A stretch of 64,000 bases of DNA, from assembly GCA_021773555.1 (NCBI GenBank), contig JAJFKA010000021.1, positions 1 to 64,000 of the forward strand. Direction: 5' to 3'. Positions 24,893-34,696 of this stretch are shown piece by piece. Under the pieces are notes generated by a model. It saw nothing but the letters and a program-made list of their open reading frames with translations. It ran no database searches and was not told the origin of the DNA. This DNA is from Gammaproteobacteria bacterium. Its GTDB lineage: Bacteria; Pseudomonadota; Gammaproteobacteria; Pseudomonadales; Azotimanducaceae. Within the stretch, counting starts at the first letter, position 1. Each line of letters begins with the position of its first letter. A program made the position numbers and the translations under genes.

Positions 24893-27061
24893 ATGCACGC
24901 AACGTTGCGCAGATTCGTCGCGGCCTCGCTCCTCTGCTTTTCGGTTTGTTGCAGTGCCGAGGTTACGAGGCAAAGGTTAACAGCGGCCGATACCGAACCA
25001 GACCAGTGGCTCAGTCATGGTCGCAATTACGCTGAGGATCGGGAAAGCCCGTTACAACAGATCGACCGAGGCAACGTGGCCACTCTGGGACTCGCCTGGT
25101 CTTTTGACACAAGTACGCATCGAGGCCTGGAAGCATCCCCCCTTGTGATTGACGGCGTGATCTACACGACCGGATCCTGGAGTCGGGTATACGCTATCAG
25201 CGCCGCCAATGGTGAACAGATCTGGTCCTACGATCCCGAGGTGCCCCGATCCTGGGGCGTCAACGCTTGCTGTGATGTTGTCAATCGGGGAGTCGCTGCC
25301 TGGGGCGACAAGGTCTATGTCGGTACGCTTGACGGCAGGCTCGTGGCACTCGATCGCACTACCGGAGCACCGGTCTGGCAAACGCTGACGATCGATCAGA
25401 CAAGACCTTATACGATTACCGGTGCCCCGCGTGCCATCAACGGCAAGATCATGATTGGCAACGGCGGCGCCGAGTACGGCGTTCGTGGATATATATCTGC
25501 CTACGACGCGGACACGGGAGCGCAGGTCTGGCGATTCTATACCGTACCCGGAAGTCCAGCGCTACCACCCGAATCTGCGGCCATGAAAATGGCCGCGAAA
25601 ACCTGGCGTGGCGATGTTTTCTACCAGGTCGGCGGTGGCGGCACCGTGTGGGATTCGATGGCCTATGATCCGGTGCTTAATCTGCTCTATTTCGGTGTTG
25701 GTAACGGCTCGCCGTGGAACCGCCACATTCGCAGTCCGGGGGGCGGCGATAATCTGTTTCTTTCGTCCATCGTCGCTGTGAATGCTGACACCGGCGAATA
25801 TGCCTGGCATTACCAGACCACGCCCGCTGATACCTGGGACTACACGGCAACGCAGCACATTATCCTGGCGGACCTGACCATTGACGGCGAACAACGCAAA
25901 GTCCTGATGCAGGCACCAAAAAATGGTTTCTTCTATGTGCTGGATCGAGAAACCGGGAAACTCATTTCTGCTGAAAAATACACAAAGGCTTCCTGGGCCA
26001 GCCATGTGGACCTCGCAACCGGCCGCCCGGTGGAGACAAGCAATGCGGACCACATCACTAAAACGCAGATGACGGGTCCGGCTCCTTCGGGAGGTCACAA
26101 CTGGCAGCCCATGGCGTTCAACCAATCCCAGGCGCTGGTGTATATCCCCGCCATGGAGAGCATCGCGCCCTACAGCACCGGCAAAGATTTCCAATACTCA
26201 CCCGGTGGACACTGGAACCTGGGTCAGAATGACAACAACGAGAACTCCGCGACCATGACCTCGATACCACCAGCACTCATGCGCGCTGTCATGCAGCGAA
26301 TAATGAAAGGCCGGCTGATCGCCTGGGACCCGGTGGCGCAAACTGAACGCTGGCGAGTGGAGCACCCCACCATGTGGAACGGTGGCGTGCTCACGACGAA
26401 AACCGGGTTGGTGTTTCAGGGAACGGGAGACGGCCGGCTGGTTGCCTATGACGCAGCGAACGGCGAGGTGTTGTGGCAAACCGAGACCGGGACAGGCATC
26501 ATCGCGCCGCCCATCAGTTTCGCACTGGAGGGTACCCAATATATTTCGGTGATGGCGGGATGGGGCGGTGTTGTCGGACTCATGCTTAACCTGCCGCAGA
26601 GCGCTTCTGCTGGAACAGGCAGATTGTTAACCTATCGATTGGGGGGCACGGCAACATTGCCAACGAATACAATCAGCCGTACATTACCTGAACCCCCTGA
26701 TCAACTCGGCAGTGACGCTACCATTGGGCACGGCGCTAATCTCTATAACGTTCACTGCATGCGTTGTCACGGCGCTGGTTTGCAAAGCGGCGGTTTAGTC
26801 GCTGATCTGCGCTATATGAGCCCGGAGAGTCATAAGCAATTCAAGAACATTGTATTAGGTGGAGTGCTCAGTAGTGTCGGCATGGTTAGCTTTGCGGACC
26901 AGATCGACGCTAACGATGCCGACGCGATTCACAGTTATATCATCAGCGCAGCACACTTACAGTGGCAAGAGGACAACGCGGCACCCTGGTGGAAGGCAAT
27001 CAAATCGGAATTTTACGACGCGTTCGCGTACCTGGTTGTGTTTTTCGGCTTTTCCTCCTGA
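24893..27061 (+). CDS. PQQ-dependent alcohol dehydrogenase (quinohemoprotein)
   Basis: A 722-residue periplasmic protein with a signal peptide. Residues about 40-600 form the eight-bladed PQQ propeller: DQWLSHGRNYAEDRESPL opens it, NACCDVVNRG has the vicinal disulfide Cys pair that covers PQQ, and DTWDYTATQ holds the active-site region. Residues about 625-690 are a cytochrome c domain with heme motif CMRCHG and a Met ligand candidate near VGMVSF. This layout oxidises alcohols or aldehydes and passes electrons through heme c. The GMC gene follows at once on the same strand. Confidence 0.92.
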   Translation: MHATLRRFVAASLLCFSVCCSAEVTRQRLTAADTEPDQWLSHGRNYAEDRESPLQQIDRGNVATLGLAWSFDTSTHRGLEASPLVIDGVIYTTGSWSRVYAISAANGEQIWSYDPEVPRSWGVNACCDVVNRGVAAWGDKVYVGTLDGRLVALDRTTGAPVWQTLTIDQTRPYTITGAPRAINGKIMIGNGGAEYGVRGYISAYDADTGAQVWRFYTVPGSPALPPESAAMKMAAKTWRGDVFYQVGGGGTVWDSMAYDPVLNLLYFGVGNGSPWNRHIRSPGGGDNLFLSSIVAVNADTGEYAWHYQTTPADTWDYTATQHIILADLTIDGEQRKVLMQAPKNGFFYVLDRETGKLISAEKYTKASWASHVDLATGRPVETSNADHITKTQMTGPAPSGGHNWQPMAFNQSQALVYIPAMESIAPYSTGKDFQYSPGGHWNLGQNDNNENSATMTSIPPALMRAVMQRIMKGRLIAWDPVAQTERWRVEHPTMWNGGVLTTKTGLVFQGTGDGRLVAYDAANGEVLWQTETGTGIIAPPISFALEGTQYISVMAGWGGVVGLMLNLPQSASAGTGRLLTYRLGGTATLPTNTISRTLPEPPDQLGSDATIGHGANLYNVHCMRCHGAGLQSGGLVADLRYMSPESHKQFKNIVLGGVLSSVGMVSFADQIDANDADAIHSYIISAAHLQWQEDNAAPWWKAIKSEFYDAFAYLVVFFGFSS

Positions 27062-27102
27062 CAAATAGTGCTTTGACAAACGCAGTAACTGGAGCTGGAC
27101 AT

Positions 27103-28632
27103 ATGTACGACATTATCGTCATCGGTGCCGGTAGTACCGGGTCAACCATCGCTAGCCGGGTATCGGAAGATCCGAACAGATCGGTGCTGCTCATTGAAGC
27201 GGGTCCCGACTACGCTAACCTTGAACAAACACCGTTCGACCTGGTTAACAGCCACCAGAATTCAATGCAGGACCATGATTGGGGTTTTAATTACGAACCA
27301 ACCCGGAACCGCTCCGTCAGCTTTCCCAGAGGCAGGGTGACTGGTGGGTCCAGCGCGGTTAATACAACCATTGCTTTAAGGGGCATGCCCGAAGACTATG
27401 ATGAGTGGGCAGACCTCGGCAATGATGAATGGTGCTGGGATAAGGTGCTGCCCGCATTCAAACGGCTCGAACGCGACCTTGATTTCGGCGATGCCGGGTA
27501 TCACGGAGACTCGGGGCCAATCTCGATTCGACGTTACCCGAACGACGAATTGTTACCACAACACCAGGCTTTTCTTGAGACGGCATCAGACCTTGGCTAT
27601 GCTGCTTGCGCCGATGCTAACGACCCGGAAGGGTGGGGTGCCGGGCCGCAACCGATGAACAAGCTGGGTCGGCTACGGATATCCTGTGCCGTCGCCTACC
27701 TTGCCAGCGCAAGAATACGCCCGAATCTGACCATCAGGGCCAACACCCTGGTGAGGCGCCTGGTGCTTAACGGCAATCGATGCACGGGCGTTGAGGTTGA
27801 GAATCAATCGGGCGAAGTCGAAACCCTGTCCGCCCGCCTGGTGGTTTTGAGCGCCGGTGCACTCATGTCACCTCCTATTTTGATGCGTTCGGGAATAGGT
27901 CCGAATTCACAACTGACTCAACACAGCATCGATACACTGCAGGATGAGCCTGGTGTGGGCGCAAATCTCAGTGATCACCCCGCCCTGTCGGTTGTCTGTA
28001 TGGCAAAGGGTGGTGCGATCATTGATTTCGACAGTCCCATCATCCAGACCATCCTGCGCTACACCACCGAAGGTTCTGACAAGCGCAACGATATGCAGAT
28101 CGAACAAATCAGCTACGCTGGCCGCCCGGGTGGACCACCGCTATTCGCGATTGCAGCGTGCCTGGAATACCAATACGGCAGAGGAGAGATTCGACTGCGC
28201 AGCGCCGATCCACATGCTCACCCGATTGTCGAGGCCCGATTTTGTGAGGATGATCGTGATACCGCACGCCTGGTCAAGGCCTTCAAGGATACGCTCGCCT
28301 TTACCCGGACCGGTGCACTCGGTGATATGGTTGACTCTCTGGCCTTCCCGGACCCAAAACGTCCAATGGATGATGAGGATATCGCACAACTGGTCAGGAA
28401 ACTCGCGGGTAGCGGTTACCATCCGTGCGGCACCGTTAAGATGGGGCCAATTGCTGATCCCGAGGCCGTGGTTGATCAATACGGCTGCTGTCACCGCCTG
28501 GAAAACCTGGTAGTCGCAGACGCCTCCATTATGCCGTTTGTACCCCGTGCCAATATCAACCTGACGAGTATTATGATCGGCGAGAAAATTGGTGAGTGGA
28601 TCCGCACCCAGCCCGGGCGCTACGGGCTATAA
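27103..28632 (+). CDS. GMC family FAD oxidoreductase
   Basis: A 509-residue flavoprotein. The FAD motif GAGSTGSTIASRV starts at residue 9, followed by FPRGRVTGGSSAVNTT. The catalytic end has His in GSGYHPCGTVKMG and Asn in RANINLTSIMIG. The start is ATG 27103 after GGAGCTGG; a longer open frame overlaps the upstream gene and is not used. It differs clearly from the other GMC protein at 1441. Its position between a PQQ alcohol dehydrogenase and an acylase suggests a shared catabolic task. Confidence 0.9.
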   Translation: MYDIIVIGAGSTGSTIASRVSEDPNRSVLLIEAGPDYANLEQTPFDLVNSHQNSMQDHDWGFNYEPTRNRSVSFPRGRVTGGSSAVNTTIALRGMPEDYDEWADLGNDEWCWDKVLPAFKRLERDLDFGDAGYHGDSGPISIRRYPNDELLPQHQAFLETASDLGYAACADANDPEGWGAGPQPMNKLGRLRISCAVAYLASARIRPNLTIRANTLVRRLVLNGNRCTGVEVENQSGEVETLSARLVVLSAGALMSPPILMRSGIGPNSQLTQHSIDTLQDEPGVGANLSDHPALSVVCMAKGGAIIDFDSPIIQTILRYTTEGSDKRNDMQIEQISYAGRPGGPPLFAIAACLEYQYGRGEIRLRSADPHAHPIVEARFCEDDRDTARLVKAFKDTLAFTRTGALGDMVDSLAFPDPKRPMDDEDIAQLVRKLAGSGYHPCGTVKMGPIADPEAVVDQYGCCHRLENLVVADASIMPFVPRANINLTSIMIGEKIGEWIRTQPGRYGL

Positions 28633-28665
28633 AGACAGAATGTAAAACTTGAACAGGATGAAAGC

Positions 28666-30150
28666 ATGACTGATTTGACAATAAGAAACGTCAACGTAAT
28701 CGACGGGACTGGCGCCGCGCCCTACCTTGCTGATGTAGAGATCGAGGCCGGCCGTATCAAGTCCATTGGCACCGGCGGGCCCGCAACAACCGAAATCGAC
28801 GGCCAGGGAAAATTCCTTTCGCCCGGTTTTATCGATACCCATGCCCACGATGACGGAGCCTTTTTTCGCCATCCGGGTATGGAGTTCAAGCTAGCCCAGG
28901 GCGTCACCACGGTGGTCAGTGGCAACTGCGGTTTCAGTGCCATTCCGCTCGATCCCGACAAGGATCTGGTGCGGGCCAGCGGCGGAATCCTCGCGGGTAT
29001 TGAAGGGGACTTCCGTGATCTCGAGGGTTATTTCGAAGCCGTGCTGGCGCGTAATCCCGCCATTAATAACATGATGCTGGTTGGCCACAATACCGTGCGT
29101 ACCCTGGTGATGGGTCACGAGGCGCGCAAACCGACATCCCAGGAACTCACCACTATGAAGGACCACGTCTCCCTGGCCATGGAGCAGGGCGCATGCGGCT
29201 TTTCGACAGGACTCATTTATCGCCCGGGACGCTACAGCGAAACCGATGAGGTGATCGCTCTGGCCGAGGCAGCCAACCCTTTTGACGCACTGTACACAAC
29301 GCATATGCGAAATGAAGGAGATCGACTGCTCGAAGCAGTTGAGGAAACCCTGTTGATCGGACGCGAGTCAAATGTGCATACCCACATCTCCCACCACAAG
29401 TCAGCGGGCAAACCAAACTGGGGTAAGGTAGTCGAGTCCTTGCAGCGGGTGGATAAGGCGCTCGGTGAAGGTCAGCGGGTGACACTGGATGTCTACCCCT
29501 ATACCGCCGGTAGCGGGCGCATGATCGAGTACTTCAATCTCGACAATATCAGCCGAGAATTCGCTGAAGTAATCCGCATAGCAAGTTGCCCGGCTTATCG
29601 CGAGTACGAGGGTCGCATGCTGGTGGACATCGCTGCCGCTGACAACATCGATATCGTCGATCTGGTGCGGCAAATCCTGACGGCACCAAAAGGTGATCGC
29701 ACTTTATGCATCCACTTCATCATTGATGAGGCGGATATCGAAACCAACCTCAGACACAAGGATATGATGGTCGGTTCAGACGGTATTCCCGACCTGAACG
29801 GCAAACCTCATCCCCGCCTGTTTGGCACATTTCCACGCATTCTTGGTCACTACGTTCGCGAGCGCAAAATTCTCTCTCTGACCGAGGCTGTCCGACGCAT
29901 GACCTCGCTGTCCGCAGCGACATTCGGCATTAAGGACCGGGGTCAGGTGAGAGAAGGTTACTGGGCGGATCTCGTACTATTTGATGCTGATAAGGTTCGT
30001 GATACTGCCAGTTACGATGATCCTAAACAGGAACCCGAGGGGATTCAGCTGGTCATCGTCAATGGCGGCATTGCGCAGCAACGTGGACGGCATACTCATA
30101 TCGGCTCGGGCAAGATGTTGAGATACCGACGCTCCGCATATTCAGAGTAA
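28666..30150 (+). CDS. N-acyl-D-amino-acid deacylase family amidohydrolase
   Basis: A 494-residue metal-dependent amidohydrolase. Landmarks of the D-aminoacylase branch are all visible: FIDTHAHDDGAFF (metal His pair near residue 58), VVSGNCGFS (metal-bridging Cys), THISHHKSAGKPNWGKV, LDVYPYTAGSG, and MVGSDGIPDLNGKPHPRLFGTFPR with the catalytic Asp. The C-terminal sandwich ends GYWADLVLFD. The family cleaves N-acylated D-amino acids and some other amides. It ends the plus-strand run PQQ dehydrogenase, GMC, acylase, with only 33 bases to the gene before it. Confidence 0.9.
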   Translation: MTDLTIRNVNVIDGTGAAPYLADVEIEAGRIKSIGTGGPATTEIDGQGKFLSPGFIDTHAHDDGAFFRHPGMEFKLAQGVTTVVSGNCGFSAIPLDPDKDLVRASGGILAGIEGDFRDLEGYFEAVLARNPAINNMMLVGHNTVRTLVMGHEARKPTSQELTTMKDHVSLAMEQGACGFSTGLIYRPGRYSETDEVIALAEAANPFDALYTTHMRNEGDRLLEAVEETLLIGRESNVHTHISHHKSAGKPNWGKVVESLQRVDKALGEGQRVTLDVYPYTAGSGRMIEYFNLDNISREFAEVIRIASCPAYREYEGRMLVDIAAADNIDIVDLVRQILTAPKGDRTLCIHFIIDEADIETNLRHKDMMVGSDGIPDLNGKPHPRLFGTFPRILGHYVRERKILSLTEAVRRMTSLSAATFGIKDRGQVREGYWADLVLFDADKVRDTASYDDPKQEPEGIQLVIVNGGIAQQRGRHTHIGSGKMLRYRRSAYSE

Positions 30151-30223
30151 CGCCGATTGTTCGGCCGGTTACTTGTCCACGCGGATACGTCTGGGTCGCA
30201 CCTCTCAATTCATCAATCCAGAC

Positions 30224-31435
30224 TCAGGAATTGGAAGTTGGTACCTCATTGAAGGGAATACCCTTATCAACCCTGATGTCCTGGGGTAATCCGAGCACAC
30301 GTTCGGCAATGATGTTGGCCATGATTTCATCCGTACCACCCGCTATGCGTAACCCTGGCGAGCCCATATAGGTTGCCTGAAACATGCCAGCCTCCTCTGA
30401 AAGTTCCTTGTCCCAGATGGCACCACTGGCATCCAGCAGATCCAGCGCGAAAGAGGCCATGTCCTGCTGCTTTGGCGCGCCAACGAGCTTGCCGATCGAA
30501 TTTTCCGGACCGGGAATCTCTCCTTTTGACAAAGCCGTCATGGAGCGATAACCGGTGAACTTTAAGCCAGACTCCTGCACGTACCAATCAGCTAATTTAC
30601 TGCGAACAGTCTTGTCCCTGATGGCCGGCTCATCATCAATCATCACCTTCTGCGCGAGCTTGAAGACGGAATCAAAGTTGACACCGCCACCACCGCCACC
30701 AATGGAAGCGCGCTCGTTCATCAAGGTCGTCAGCGCGACCTGCCAGCCCTGACCAACCGCACCCAGACGCTGGGCGTCTGAAACGCGTACATCAGTGAAG
30801 TAAACTTCATTGAAATTCGCACCACCAGAAATCTGTTTGATCGGCTTAATCTCGATGCCGGGTGATTTCATATCAATAAAGAAATAGGTCAATCCCTGGT
30901 GTTTGGGCGCTGTTGGGTCGGTACGCAGGACCAGGACCCCATAATCAGAATAATGTGCGCCTGAGGTCCAGATTTTCTGGCCATTGATAACCCACTCATC
31001 ACCATCCTTTTCCGCACGGGTTCGCAGTGCCGCGAGATCCGAGCCGCCAGCCGGCTCACTGAATAGCTGGCACCAGATTTTCTCGCCACTGGCAAGGCTC
31101 GGCATATATTCCTTGTTTTGCTCGTCAGTGGCCCAGGCCATCATGGTGGGTCCGCACATGCCGTGGCCGATCCCAAAAATATTATCAGGGGTATCAAATT
31201 TCGATTCCTCCTGGCCAAAAATCACATTTTCTATGGCAGTGGCATTTCGGCCACCATGTTCTTTTGGCCAGCGGATACAGGCCCAGCCGGCATCATATTT
31301 ACGCTTTTGCCACAACTTTGCCGTGCCAATGTAATCCAGACCTTCAAGTTCTGATGACGCGGGGACATTGGCTTCAAGCCAGCTGCGTACTTCCTGGCGG
31401 AAAGTTGCTTCTTCGGGGGTATCGTTAAAGTCCAT
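30224..31435 (-). CDS. Acyl-CoA dehydrogenase
   Basis: A 403-residue flavoenzyme that introduces an alpha-beta double bond into acyl-CoA. Blocks include GIGHGMCGPTMMAWATDEQ, CQLFSEPAGGSDLAALRTRA (FAD/substrate-binding signature) and the C-terminal GGTDEIMANIIAERVLGLP. The length fits. It lies 23 bases downstream of a second acyl-CoA dehydrogenase, and the two probably form a heteromeric enzyme, as known for paired long or steroid-side-chain types; that is inference. Confidence 0.9.
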   Translation of the reverse strand: MDFNDTPEEATFRQEVRSWLEANVPASSELEGLDYIGTAKLWQKRKYDAGWACIRWPKEHGGRNATAIENVIFGQEESKFDTPDNIFGIGHGMCGPTMMAWATDEQNKEYMPSLASGEKIWCQLFSEPAGGSDLAALRTRAEKDGDEWVINGQKIWTSGAHYSDYGVLVLRTDPTAPKHQGLTYFFIDMKSPGIEIKPIKQISGGANFNEVYFTDVRVSDAQRLGAVGQGWQVALTTLMNERASIGGGGGGVNFDSVFKLAQKVMIDDEPAIRDKTVRSKLADWYVQESGLKFTGYRSMTALSKGEIPGPENSIGKLVGAPKQQDMASFALDLLDASGAIWDKELSEEAGMFQATYMGSPGLRIAGGTDEIMANIIAERVLGLPQDIRVDKGIPFNEVPTSNS

Positions 31436-31458
31436 CGTATTCTCCTGTCGCGAACCGT

Positions 31459-32577
31459 TTAGGCTGCACGATCCTTTTCGATTGCTGAAATCAGTTTTTC
31501 CTGCCAGACACCTTCACTGCCGATATTGACCGACAGCAACTTGGAGCGGCGATAGGGAAACTGGCAGTCAAATTCCCAGGTAAATCCCATGCCACCATGG
31601 GTCTGGATATTCTCCTTGGCAGCAAAATAGTAGGCCTGAATTGCGCTCACCCGTGCGGCAGCGGCGGCAATGGGGAGTTCGGCCGCATCCGATGACAGCG
31701 CCCAGGCACCGTAATAGCAGTTGCCTCTTGCAAGGGTTGTCTTGACATACATGTTGGCCAGTTTGTGCTTGATTGCCTGATAAGTCGCAATGGGCCGACC
31801 GAACGCAAACCTGCCCATGGCATAATCCTTCGCCATATTCAGCGCCGTATCACTGCCACCGACCTGCTCCCAGGCGAACAGCACTGCCGCCCGGTTATAC
31901 AATTTTTCAAGCAGTGCCCAGCCTTCACCTTCCTTACCCAGCAGTTCAGCGGAAGCCGAATCAAATCCAATCTTTGCGTGAGATCGGCTGGGATCAATGG
32001 TTGGAACCACTTCTCTTGAGACCGACGCCTGATCCAGTTCGACCAGATAGGCGCTGGCACCGTCACCCGTGGCACTCGCCGCGATCACCACAGCAATGTC
32101 AGCCACATCACCATCCGCCACCGGGACCTTGGAGCCGCGGAGGGCACCTGCTTTTTCGCGCATGGTAAGGGATTTCGCCGAGGCGCGCCCGCTTCCTTCC
32201 GCAACCGCCAGACAGCCAATTATTTTACCGGCAGCCAGTTTCGGCAGCCAGGCTTCCTTTTGCTGTTTAGAGCCAGCCGCGATGATCGCCTCGGTGGCCA
32301 GATAAACCGACGAAGAAAAGGGAATCGGTGCAAGTGCTCGCCCTAGTTCTTCCGCAATCACACTGAGCTCAAGGTAACTGAGACCAAGCCCATCATATTC
32401 TTCGGGAATGACCGTTGCGGTCCAACCCATCTCGACAACTTTGGTCCACAACGCAGTGTCGTATGAGGCGTCCCCATCAAGAATCGCACGGACGACTTTC
32501 GTATCACAGTTTGCGTTGAGGAATCCGCGAGCCTGCTCTCTGAGCAGATTCTGTTCGTCTGAAAATTCGAAATTCAT
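31459..32577 (-). CDS. Acyl-CoA dehydrogenase (second of a pair)
   Basis: A 372-residue acyl-CoA dehydrogenase from ATG 32577 (MNFEFSDEQNLLREQ). Blocks are WTATVIPEEYDGLGLSYLE, CLAVAEGSG in place of the usual signature, FGRPIATYQAIKHKLANMY, and IQTHGGMGFTWEF near the end. The signature region is degenerate, as often seen in the partner subunit of heteromeric acyl-CoA dehydrogenases. Upstream open codons (to 32673) are ignored because they are not family sequence. It is transcribed first of the pair. Confidence 0.88.
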   Translation of the reverse strand: MNFEFSDEQNLLREQARGFLNANCDTKVVRAILDGDASYDTALWTKVVEMGWTATVIPEEYDGLGLSYLELSVIAEELGRALAPIPFSSSVYLATEAIIAAGSKQQKEAWLPKLAAGKIIGCLAVAEGSGRASAKSLTMREKAGALRGSKVPVADGDVADIAVVIAASATGDGASAYLVELDQASVSREVVPTIDPSRSHAKIGFDSASAELLGKEGEGWALLEKLYNRAAVLFAWEQVGGSDTALNMAKDYAMGRFAFGRPIATYQAIKHKLANMYVKTTLARGNCYYGAWALSSDAAELPIAAAAARVSAIQAYYFAAKENIQTHGGMGFTWEFDCQFPYRRSKLLSVNIGSEGVWQEKLISAIEKDRAA

Positions 32578-32691
32578 AGCTGTCTCCCGGATGCAGTTTC
32601 CACGTATATTTTTAGTGCCATGGCATTTTACGGCATAGACCGTCTTTAATTTTTCGAACAGGAAAACTACCACGACCCGGGAACAAACGCC

Positions 32692-32784
32692 ATGCAGAAC
32701 AACTACTTCAGGATACCGGGACCGACACTCGCAGGCGCCACCTGGGCGAGGTTACTCCGATCTGGCCGCGGTCCACTCGGTTAA
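32692..32784 (+). pseudogene. N-terminal fragment resembling a serine-pyruvate-type aminotransferase
   Basis: A 30-codon frame from ATG 32692, starting MQNNYFRIPGPT, which resembles the opening of alanine-glyoxylate/serine-pyruvate aminotransferases (NLRIPGPTPLP). The similarity stops after about 12 residues and the frame then ends. It overlaps a second broken gene on the other strand. The peptide is short, so this is a tentative call. Confidence 0.35.
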
Positions 32785-32952
32785 CACGGCTCTTCCCTTT
32801 CGCTGCCGAGAAGCGACAGCTTCACTACCGGCAACAGGCGCACACAGTTCGACCACATAGCCATTGGGATCACGAAAGTATATGGAGTGAATGAAGCCAT
32901 GATCGGAGATACCCCGGGTTTCAATCCCGGCTTCCTGGCCCGCGGCAAACAT
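32752..32952 (-). pseudogene. C-terminal fragment of a VOC protein
   Basis: The peptide matches the last third of a glyoxalase-fold protein: GIETRGISDHGFIHSIYFRDPNGYVVELCAP, in two pieces SDHGFIHSIYF and DPNGYVVEL. The reading frame continues upstream without a start codon (SNIGELFDSTRANLM) to about 33010, where a stop is met, so the first half of the gene is missing. That upstream part overlaps the start of the divergent gene at 32998. It is a remnant and not a functional gene. Confidence 0.6.
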
Positions 32953-32997
32953 TAAATTGGCTCTTGTAGAATCAAAAAGCTCCCCAATATTAGAACC

Positions 32998-34107
32998 ATG
33001 GTAATGCAGTACCTATCATCTCGACGCTCCTGGAGTTGGCTCATCGGTGTTTGCCTGACAATCTTCATGGCTCCCGCAACCGCTGCTGCGCGTCAGCCTG
33101 ACCCACTGTTTGCCACCAGCGATGTACTAAAGGTAACACTGAAGGGCCCTGTCTCCCGACTGGTCAAAGAGCGAGACTCCAGCATCGTTTACAAACCTGC
33201 CAGTCTGTCCTATTTGGACAACACCGGCAAAACGGTCCAGTTGGACGTTGGCATCAGCTCTCGAGGCAACAAACGCCTGAATCGAGGCACCTGCATATTC
33301 ACACCCATTCGGTTGATCTTAGATAACAACCAGGCAAAGGGAACAGTCTTCAACAAGCAAAAGCGGCTGAAACTCGTAACCCAATGTCATCCAGAGTACA
33401 AAAAGTATGAGGTCTATCTGTTAACAGAATACCTGGCCTACAAGATCCTCAATATTCTGACCGACTCAAGCTACAACGTCAGGCTGGCGGAAATCACCTA
33501 CGTAAACGTTGAAGCGGATAAGGAAAAAGTCCTCCACACTGGCTTTGCCTTTTTTATTGAACCGAGCAAGCGTCTGGCAAAAAGGATTGGCAGGAAAAAG
33601 CTTAATATTGAAGAGACATCAGCCAGGAATCTGGACGGCAGCCATCTGAATCTGGTGAGCCTCTTCCAGATGTTGCTCGGCAATACCGACTGGTCCGCGA
33701 CACATGGCGGCAGGGACGAGTGCTGCCACAACGGCAAGTTGTTCGGTGAGGCCGAGGCAACTGATGTCCTCTATATTCCATACGACTTTGACATGACCGG
33801 ACTGGTCAATCCCGAGTACGCCACGGTCGCAAAAAACCTTAAACTGGATTCCATTCGCGAGCGACGCTATCGCGGTTACTGTAGAAACAATGACCACCTG
33901 GCGGCCAACATCGAGCTCCTCAATAACAGGAAGCTTGATATATTGGCACTCCTGGAGACCTTTCCGTATCTTAACGCGCGGCAGAATTCACGGAATATCG
34001 ACTACGTCGAGAAATTCTATCGAATCATCAACAATCCCAAACGCGTCGAACGCAAAATCCATGGCTGGTGCCACCGTTCATTGATGGTGGAGAAAACCGG
34101 CGACTGA
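32998..34107 (+). CDS. Exported protein, possibly CotH-kinase-like
   Basis: A 369-residue protein with a signal peptide (LIGVCLTIFMAPATAAA). The mature part starts PDPLFATSDVLKVTLKGPVSRLV and has a block EYLAYKILNILTDSSYNVRLAEI, then LLGNTDWSATHGGRDECCHN and YIPYDFDMTGLVN. The order (a helix holding the N-lobe, then GNxDW, then DFD) is loosely like CotH-type atypical kinases. I cannot confirm this by eye. Four or more Cys suggest disulfides in the periplasm. It is a single-gene unit. Confidence 0.6.
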   Translation: MVMQYLSSRRSWSWLIGVCLTIFMAPATAAARQPDPLFATSDVLKVTLKGPVSRLVKERDSSIVYKPASLSYLDNTGKTVQLDVGISSRGNKRLNRGTCIFTPIRLILDNNQAKGTVFNKQKRLKLVTQCHPEYKKYEVYLLTEYLAYKILNILTDSSYNVRLAEITYVNVEADKEKVLHTGFAFFIEPSKRLAKRIGRKKLNIEETSARNLDGSHLNLVSLFQMLLGNTDWSATHGGRDECCHNGKLFGEAEATDVLYIPYDFDMTGLVNPEYATVAKNLKLDSIRERRYRGYCRNNDHLAANIELLNNRKLDILALLETFPYLNARQNSRNIDYVEKFYRIINNPKRVERKIHGWCHRSLMVEKTGD

Positions 34108-34120
34108 GCTCCCGAAGCGT

Positions 34121-34696
34121 TCAGTCTCGTAAAAGTTCATATTCGACATCATCGCTCTCCCAGAGATCGTCAGCATCAACCAGTGCGGTTTGCTGATCAC
34201 TCAGGTCCACCCGGAATCTGCGCACGAAACTGAATCCCAGTTTTTCCATAACCCGAATCGAAGTTACGTTTTCTCCGTAGGTAGTCGCAACAATCCGCTT
34301 TAACCTCGGCTCTGAAAATCCAAGCTCGATAAGCGCTCGACTGGCTTCAGTTGCGTATCCCTTACCCCATGAGTCCTTCGAAAATCGATACCCAACAGAT
34401 GCTTCGAGGGGATTTTCAAGCGCGCCATGCGGTCGCAGGCAACACCAGCCACAAAATTCCTCCTCGATCCTGGTCAGCACAGCCCAGAACCCAAAACACG
34501 GGGATGCCCCATGGTCATCAAGAAATAGTGGCATGATGTTGTCGTCTATAAACGTCATAGGTACCTCAAGGCCGCCATTGATAAAACGCATGACCTCGGG
34601 ATCATTGTCCAACTGGAAAATCGCCAGCCGGTCTTCGGGCACTATCCGTCTGAGGACCAGCCGATCGGTAACTACTCTCCCGACTCCGTCACTCAT
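34121..34696 (-). CDS. GNAT N-acetyltransferase (RimJ/RimL type)
   Basis: A 191-residue acetyltransferase. It begins VTDRLVLRRIVPEDRLAIF, the usual RimJ/RimL opening; the acetyl-CoA loop is SWGKGYATEASRALIELGF, and the end has NVTSIRVMEKLGFSFVRRFR. The acceptor is unknown. It is the last gene of a five-gene minus-strand operon; its ATG overlaps the stop of the VOC gene before it (ATGA). Confidence 0.88.
   Translation of the reverse strand: MSDGVGRVVTDRLVLRRIVPEDRLAIFQLDNDPEVMRFINGGLEVPMTFIDDNIMPLFLDDHGASPCFGFWAVLTRIEEEFCGWCCLRPHGALENPLEASVGYRFSKDSWGKGYATEASRALIELGFSEPRLKRIVATTYGENVTSIRVMEKLGFSFVRRFRVDLSDQQTALVDADDLWESDDVEYELLRD

Noticed and set aside
26198-26539. Long minus-strand frames inside the PQQ dehydrogenase gene.
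   Set aside because: They are shadows of a well-supported coding gene on the plus strand.
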